NCBI RefSeq assembly: GCF_963924675.1
Contig: NC_089230.1
Span: 3,039,001 to 3,103,000 of the forward strand
Origin: Phocoena phocoena
Lineage: Eukaryota; Chordata; Mammalia; Artiodactyla; Phocoenidae
Reading direction: 5' to 3'
Length of the DNA stretch: 64,000 bases
Shown here piece by piece: positions 59,681-64,000 of this stretch. The first letter of the stretch is position 1. Every line of letters begins with the position of its first letter. The notes beneath the pieces were generated by a model. The model searched no databases and was not told the origin of the DNA. It saw only the letters and a program-made list of their open reading frames with translations. A program made the translations under genes and the position numbers.

Positions 59681-60265
59681 ATGTTCTTTCTACATCTGCA
59701 ATACCCCTTTGAAAATCATTTCCAACAACTTAGAAATTCTTCCAGGCACAGAGATGCTTGCGCTCAGCTGGCTGGACCAGAGATCCCACCCATGCTCGCC
59801 AAGCAGGCCGGGAAGCCTACTCTGATTTTGCTTGTCTTCCCCAGACTGTTCTTGGAGGTGGTGAGAAATAACGCTCTGTTATCCAAAGATCTCACTTCTT
59901 CTCGGAATGAGAAGAACCTGGAAATGCTCTTCCAAGAACCAGGGGAATGGAAAGTCTCTGTGGGATGCAGCTCCACTCACAAGCTGAGCCTCACAGGGGT
60001 CAGGAGAAGCCCCAGGCTCCCTCAGAGCCTTTTATTCTCATGGCTCTCCTCAAGGTGTCCAGAGGACAACGGTCATTTTGGAAGCAGAAATGTGGAGGGC
60101 GCCCCGAGGAAGCCAGGTCACCGTTGGGACGTCCTGACTGCAGTCTCGAAGGGAGTCCCCCTCAGAGCCCATGTGACTTTCGCTGGCCGACACCACCGGT
60201 TCATCACCCCTTTCCACAGCTTAGACAAAGTGGCCTTGAAGCCCATAGAGTGTCCTGTAATCTGA
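59681..60265 (+). other. 194-codon open frame, no recognised domain
   Basis: The frame starts MFFLHLQYPFENHFQQLRNS and ends KPIECPVI. It lies outside recognised repeats and is one of the longer open frames in moderate-GC DNA. Against a gene: three other frames are also open in 59.95-60.43 kb, there is no family motif and no clear splice or promoter layout. Probably chance; listed because I cannot explain it by a repeat. Confidence 0.2.
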
Positions 60266-60589
60266 TGTGTTCGTGGGAAGGGGTGGCCGGGATAAAGGAA
60301 GAGGGAAGCCCAGCCCTCACAGACTCTCCTCCCTGGGATGAACGAGGTGGCCTGGCTTATACACCAGTGTCCCATGAGTCTTCACCCGAGAGCCTCCAAC
60401 CCCCATCTGCTCCGGCTGGCAGGTAACGTGGAGTCTCCAGGTGTACAAGGTGGGTGACAGATCTTAAAGGGAACTTATTTGTAGCAGCCAGTGGAGCCAA
60501 CCTGTCTGCCCCTTGCCGTCAAGCTCCCTGGAATCCTCAGCACAGTTCGGCTGAATTTTCAGATCCTACTTCAGAAGATGGGCCACCAC

Positions 60590-60870
60590 GTATGCATTCT
60601 AGAACTACTTCCGTCTTCCTCACCTCCTACATCCTCTCACGCACACTGCCAGCTCTGCCCACTCCTTCAACTCCGGATCTGTGAAACAGCCTCTCAGCTG
60701 TTCTCCCTGTCTATGGTCTCAGCCCCTCTCCACCGCTCCCCAGTTGTCTTCCTGACACAAATAGGACTTTATTTCATTCCTTTCTGAAAACCCATCCAGG
60801 CCTTCAGAATACACCTCCAGCTCCTCAGCGGGTCTGAGCCTGGGGCACTGGGCCTTCCGAACCACCGCTG
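60590..60870 (+). repeat. possible L2 fragment
   Basis: 'ctgtctatggtctcagcccc', 'accgctccccagttgtcttc', 'ggactttatttcattcc' and 'gaaaacccatccaggcc' loosely follow L2 text ('ctcccctgcttaaaaccc', 'ttcagtggctcccc'). Confidence 0.4.
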
Positions 60871-61126
60871 GCTCCTGCCTCGGGCCCTGGCCGGCCTCCT
60901 GGGTGGGGCTCCGCCCGCAAGGCCACCTCCTGCACAGCACCCACCCTGGGGCCCCTTCTGTGCCCCTTCCCCTCCCCCATCAGAGAGCCTGCGGGGAGAT
61001 CTGGGCCTTCAAGCTTTGGCCCCAAGAGCTCAGTGGCTGCTGAATGAATATGATGTTTGGCACATAGAGTGGATGTTCTACAGTTTCAGGATATTTACTT
61101 GCTGGATGAGAAGGGGTGTGAACACT
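60871..61126. other. unique sequence, nothing recognised
   Basis: No recognised feature. It could be a continuation of the L2-like piece ('gctgctgaatgaatatga'). Confidence 0.35.
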
Positions 61127-61139
61127 AAAACAGGGCTGA

Positions 61140-61365
61140 GGGGCTTCCCCGGTGGCGCCAGTGGTTGAGAGTCCGCCTGCCGAGGCAGGGGACACGGGTT
61201 CGTGCCCCGGTCCGGGAAGATCCCACATGCCGCGGAGCGGCTGGGCCCATGAGCCATGGCCGCTGAGCCTGCGCGTCCGGAGCCTGTGCTCCGCAACGGG
61301 AGAGGCCACAACAGTGAGGGGCCCGCGTACCGCAAACAAACACACAAACAAAAAACAACAACAAA
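61140..61365 (+). mobile_element. CHR-2 SINE, short cetacean form
   Basis: Head 'gcttccccggtggcgccagt' with one extra C, 'gggttcgtgccccggtccgg', body, and a tail that has turned into (caaa)/(caa) units. The 13-base target duplication 'aaaacagggctga' lies at 61127-61139 and 61366-61378. Confidence 0.95.
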
Positions 61366-61378
61366 AAAACAGGGCTGA

Positions 61379-61744
61379 AGGGAAGGATTGTGGTCTCTGA
61401 GGACCCAGGGCAGCTCAGCTCCCCTTTACCTCCTTGTGGCACATGGCAGGCTTAAGGCTTGGACAGCAAAGAAAAGGCCAACAGGGAGAAAAAAAAAAGA
61501 GAAAGAAGCAATGGAATAAGAAAGTGAGTGGGGAGCGAATGGAGTCACCCAGAGGCCTAACAGTGGCCTCGGGCGGGGCTCCCACACTCTCAGATGGAGA
61601 GTTTACCTGGGGACCACTGTGGTGGAGAAATGCCCCGGACAGTCTCTACGCTCACCTGCTTCTATTTGTCACCAAACAAACCCAGCATCTCCTGAATGTG
61701 TGGTGAGGTGAGGAACTTCGTGAGGCTAAGTCTAGTTTTTAATG
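61379..61744. other. unique sequence, nothing recognised
   Basis: A-rich patch near 61486-61520. No gene is recognised. Confidence 0.4.
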
Positions 61745-62500
61745 CAATTCTAAGCCAAAGCAAAACTCCCTGTCCTCGTGAAGCTAGCATTTCAGTGGGG
61801 AGATAGAATAAACAAGGCAAACAAGTAAGCCAGAAGGAACACCAAGAGGAAAGTGAAGCAAGGATGGGGGACAGGAAGTGAGTTGAAGTTTTAAGTGAGG
61901 TGTCCTCTGGAGGCTTCTCTGAGGAGGCCCCAGAGTAAGTGTGAGAAAGAGGAAGAGAGCTAGTTCTGTGCGTCTTTAGCAGAAGAAGGTCTGGAGAGGA
62001 TCCGCGGACGCAGAGTTCTGAATGGGTTCTATAAACGGCCAGTGGGGCTGGGGACCGGGGAGTGGGGCTGAAATGTCTGTTGACGGAGGTGGGAAAAACT
62101 GTGGGCAGAGCAGGTTTGGGGTGAGGGTAAGATCAAGAACCCACTTTGCCCTCCTAAGTTTCGGATGCTTTCTAGACACCCAGGTGGAGGTGCTAGTGAG
62201 ACATGAGTCTAAAATTTAGGGGAGAGGTCTGAGCTGAATATATAAATGCAGTCTTCAGCGCTGAGACAGGACTTAAAACCAGGAGGCAGAGTGAGACCAC
62301 CAAGGGGGCAGGTGGTGAGAGAAGGTAAGGGGGCCGTGGGCCACTCCAACGTCAAGAAGTTGGGGGGATGCAGATTCATCAAAGGTAACCCAGAGGGAAT
62401 GGGCAGAAAGGTAGGATGGAAACCAGGGAGTGTGCTGTCTTGAAAGCCAAGTGAAGGGTGTGTCCATTGGAGGAGGGAACCGTAGACTCAGACCCACTCG
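61745..62500 (+). repeat. old mammalian interspersed repeat, copy 3 of 3
   Basis: The best-preserved copy: 'gtggggagatagaataaac', 'gcagagcaggtttggggtga', 'ctagacacccaggtggaggt', 'ggggagaggtctgagctga', 'ggccactccaacgtcaagaa' and 'cttgaaagccaagtgaaggg'. It has the same order as the consensus I remember and the same orientation as copies 1 and 2. Confidence 0.6.
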
Positions 62501-62790
62501 GCCGGGAAGTCAGGCAAGGGGAGGGCTAAGAACTGACCTTTGCACTGAGCAGCCGGGGGTGGCCGCTGACCTGGGGGAGAGCGGGCTTTTGCTGAGTCGC
62601 TGAGCTAGAACATCTAAGACGGTCTTGTAGGCCTAGGTTCAAGAGCCAATGAGACGAGAGAAACCAGAGACAAGAGTCTAGGGCAACTGCTGGGAGCTGT
62701 TTGTTGTAAAGGGGAGAGAAAGCGGTGGGAACAGCAGAGAAGATGTGGTCACCTCTAGCAGCGAGAGGGGCTGCGGCCAGGGCCCAGGTG
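62501..62790. other. unassigned sequence before the CpG island
   Basis: No recognised feature. It could be a tail of the repeat on its left. Confidence 0.35.
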
Positions 62791-63866
62791 GAGGGTGGCC
62801 TTCACGGGGGTGGGGAGCAGGCGCACGGGGAGAAGTCCCCCTGAGCGGCAGCTTCTCGAACAGCCTGGGCCAAACCGGGCTCTGAAGGGCTCTGCGGGTC
62901 GGTCTCCACACTCCTGGGCTTCTGCTGTCACCCAGACCGCGCGCGCGGGTCCTGGGGTAGCAAAGGCGCTCTCGGATTCCCTCGGCCACGCTGTGCTCTG
63001 GGTCACATGGAAGCTTTCGTGCGCGTCCGTCAAGCTCCAGCGGGGAGCAGGGCGCCTCAGAACTCCATCCTGCGGGATCCTGAGCGAGAAGCGGGGGCAG
63101 CGCCCAAACGGGGGCGCCGCGTCCCGCTCCGGGACGGCGCGGGCCTCGCCATCCCTCAGCTCCCAGCAGCAGCACGCGGGAGACGCGCGCCCACGACCCC
63201 TGCGAGCGGGGCTCTGGTGGGGCATCCGCCCTGCGGTCCTCCGCAACCCCACGCCGCGCCATGGGGTTCGGGAGCGGAGAGCGTGCCGGCTTGTGCAGCC
63301 AAGGGTGCGCACAGCGAGGTGACACCCTCGGCCCCAGCCACTGCCCTGCGCCACATGGCCGCTCCCCTCCGCCGCGTGGCCGCGGAGGCTGGTCCGCGTC
63401 CCGGCTCTCCATGGTGCTGGGGCCGAGCGCAGCTCGATTCTGCGGTTTGCGTTCCAGCAGGGGCAGAAAAGAACGCCGGGGCTGGAGGAGCCAGAGGGGG
63501 CAGGCCCTGGGTCTCTTCTTAAGGATGGTCGTTTGGGGTCCTCCCACCCGCCCCTAGGCGAGGGAGCAAGTTCCCGCGTGGGAGGAGCGCCTCCCGCGAG
63601 GGCGACACCCTGCCCACCCAGTGGTCCCCGCGCACGGTTGTCCATCCATTCACTGCGGCTCCTGGAGCCGAGCGGCGGCCCCAAGCCTCAAACCGAATCT
63701 ATGAATGGGAAGAGGGAAGAGAAGCAACGTCCGTTTCCACTGCCTGCTTCCCCGCCCCCTCCGCGCCTCCCTCCCGGCCGAGCGAGTCCAGCGCGAAGTG
63801 ACAGGGGCAGGGGCGGGGGCCCCGCGGGGGCTGCAGCGGAGGGGTCGAGTCTGGCTGGAGACAGCG

Positions 63867-63876
63867 CTATTTATAA
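63867..63876 (+). promoter_or_regulatory. TATA-like box that is also a perfect MEF2 site
   Basis: CTATTTATAA fits the MEF2 consensus YTAWWWWTAR at every position and also contains a TATA-box core (TTATAA). It lies in a GC-rich island, and a GATAAAG motif follows at 63892-63898. A start site near 63895-63910 would be expected. This is motif reading only. Confidence 0.5.
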
Positions 63877-63960
63877 ACTCTGGAGCTCCAGGATAAAGAG
63901 GGCAGAGCGGAGTCCCCTCCTCCTCGAGCCCCGGAGCCTCGCCGGGCCCCTCCCCAGCGA

Positions 63961-63967
63961 CTTTGAT
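63961..63967 (+). promoter_or_regulatory. TCF/LEF-like motif
   Basis: CTTTGAT matches the TCF/LEF core and is about 85 bases downstream of the TATA-like box. A single short motif, so weak. Confidence 0.25.
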
Positions 63968-64000
63968 TTCATTACTCCCCCTCCTCCCGCCGCGGGCGGG

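Larger units (their letters stand above)
62791..64000. promoter_or_regulatory. large CpG island running off the right edge
   Basis: Dense CG from about 62.8 kb to the window end ('gcgcgcgggtcctggggtag', 'gaagcgggggcagcgcccaa', 'gggggcgccgcgtcccgctc'). Two antisense frames of 289 and 309 codons overlap each other in different frames, plus several sense frames. That is what unmethylated GC-rich DNA gives by chance. Together with the TATA/MEF2 element at 63867 it most likely marks the 5' end of a + strand gene beyond the window. The gene is not identified. Confidence 0.7.

Noticed and set aside
62678..63684. Two long antisense open frames (289 and 309 codons)
   Set aside because: They overlap each other in different frames in a CpG island, are rich in Arg, Pro, Gly and Ala, and several sense frames are open too. 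GC-rich DNA has few stops. No domain is recognised.
1..64000. CRISPR arrays, operons, phage or plasmid modules
   Set aside because: No regularly spaced direct repeats, no dense gene strings and no ribosome-binding-site layout. All repeats are mammalian interspersed elements or microsatellites.

Overview
The window looks like nuclear DNA from a whale or dolphin. The main evidence is about fifteen tRNA-derived SINEs of the CHR type, which begin with a 'ttccctggtggcgcagtgg' head (or a close variant). Many are the short, roughly 200-base form with internal deletion that I know from Cetacea. Several have perfect 12-18 base target-site duplications, so they are fairly young insertions. Artiodactyl-type LINE-1 3' ends, old MIR and L2 remnants, MLT1-like LTRs and the absence of any dense reading-frame structure all fit a mammalian intergenic or intronic region. 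There is no bacterial, viral or plasmid architecture.

Layout. 1-9 kb: an old interspersed repeat, a pyrimidine tract, a 5'-truncated LINE-1 with diverged target-site duplication, small tandem duplications, two adjacent hairpins and two MIRs. 9-18 kb: an MLT1-like LTR, a three-SINE cluster with nested target duplications (11.5-12.0 kb), an L1 3' UTR split by a SINE, another SINE, and an old L1 ORF2 fragment. 18.6-20.1 kb: three exon-like blocks with splice signals on the + strand, the best candidate for a protein-coding gene remnant. The first block is frame-broken; the other two are open and end in a stop. 20-26.6 kb: SINE, old repeat, a degraded L1 of about 2.4 kb and an ERVL-like internal scrap. 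27-36 kb: old LTR-like and MIR/L2 remnants. 36-38 kb: a SINE and an old antisense L1 that carries a hAT-type DNA transposon with its 8-base duplication. 38-48 kb: mostly unique sequence with repeats, a small CpG cluster near 46.1 kb and a SINE at 46.8 kb. 48.5-49.3 kb: a CpG island with an upstream TATA box and a long G run. 49.4-61.4 kb: L1s, MLT1-like LTR and SINEs, including a SINE nested in an L1. 61.7-64 kb: an old repeat, then a strong CpG island that runs off the right edge and carries a TATA/MEF2-type element near 63.87 kb. It is probably the promoter of a + strand gene that lies mostly outside the window.

I found no complete protein-coding gene, no RNA gene, no CRISPR array and no clearly new system. 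Most open frames fall inside SINEs, L1 or GC-rich islands and are not genes. Repeat family names come from memory of consensus sequences and not from a search, so subfamily names should be treated as provisional.
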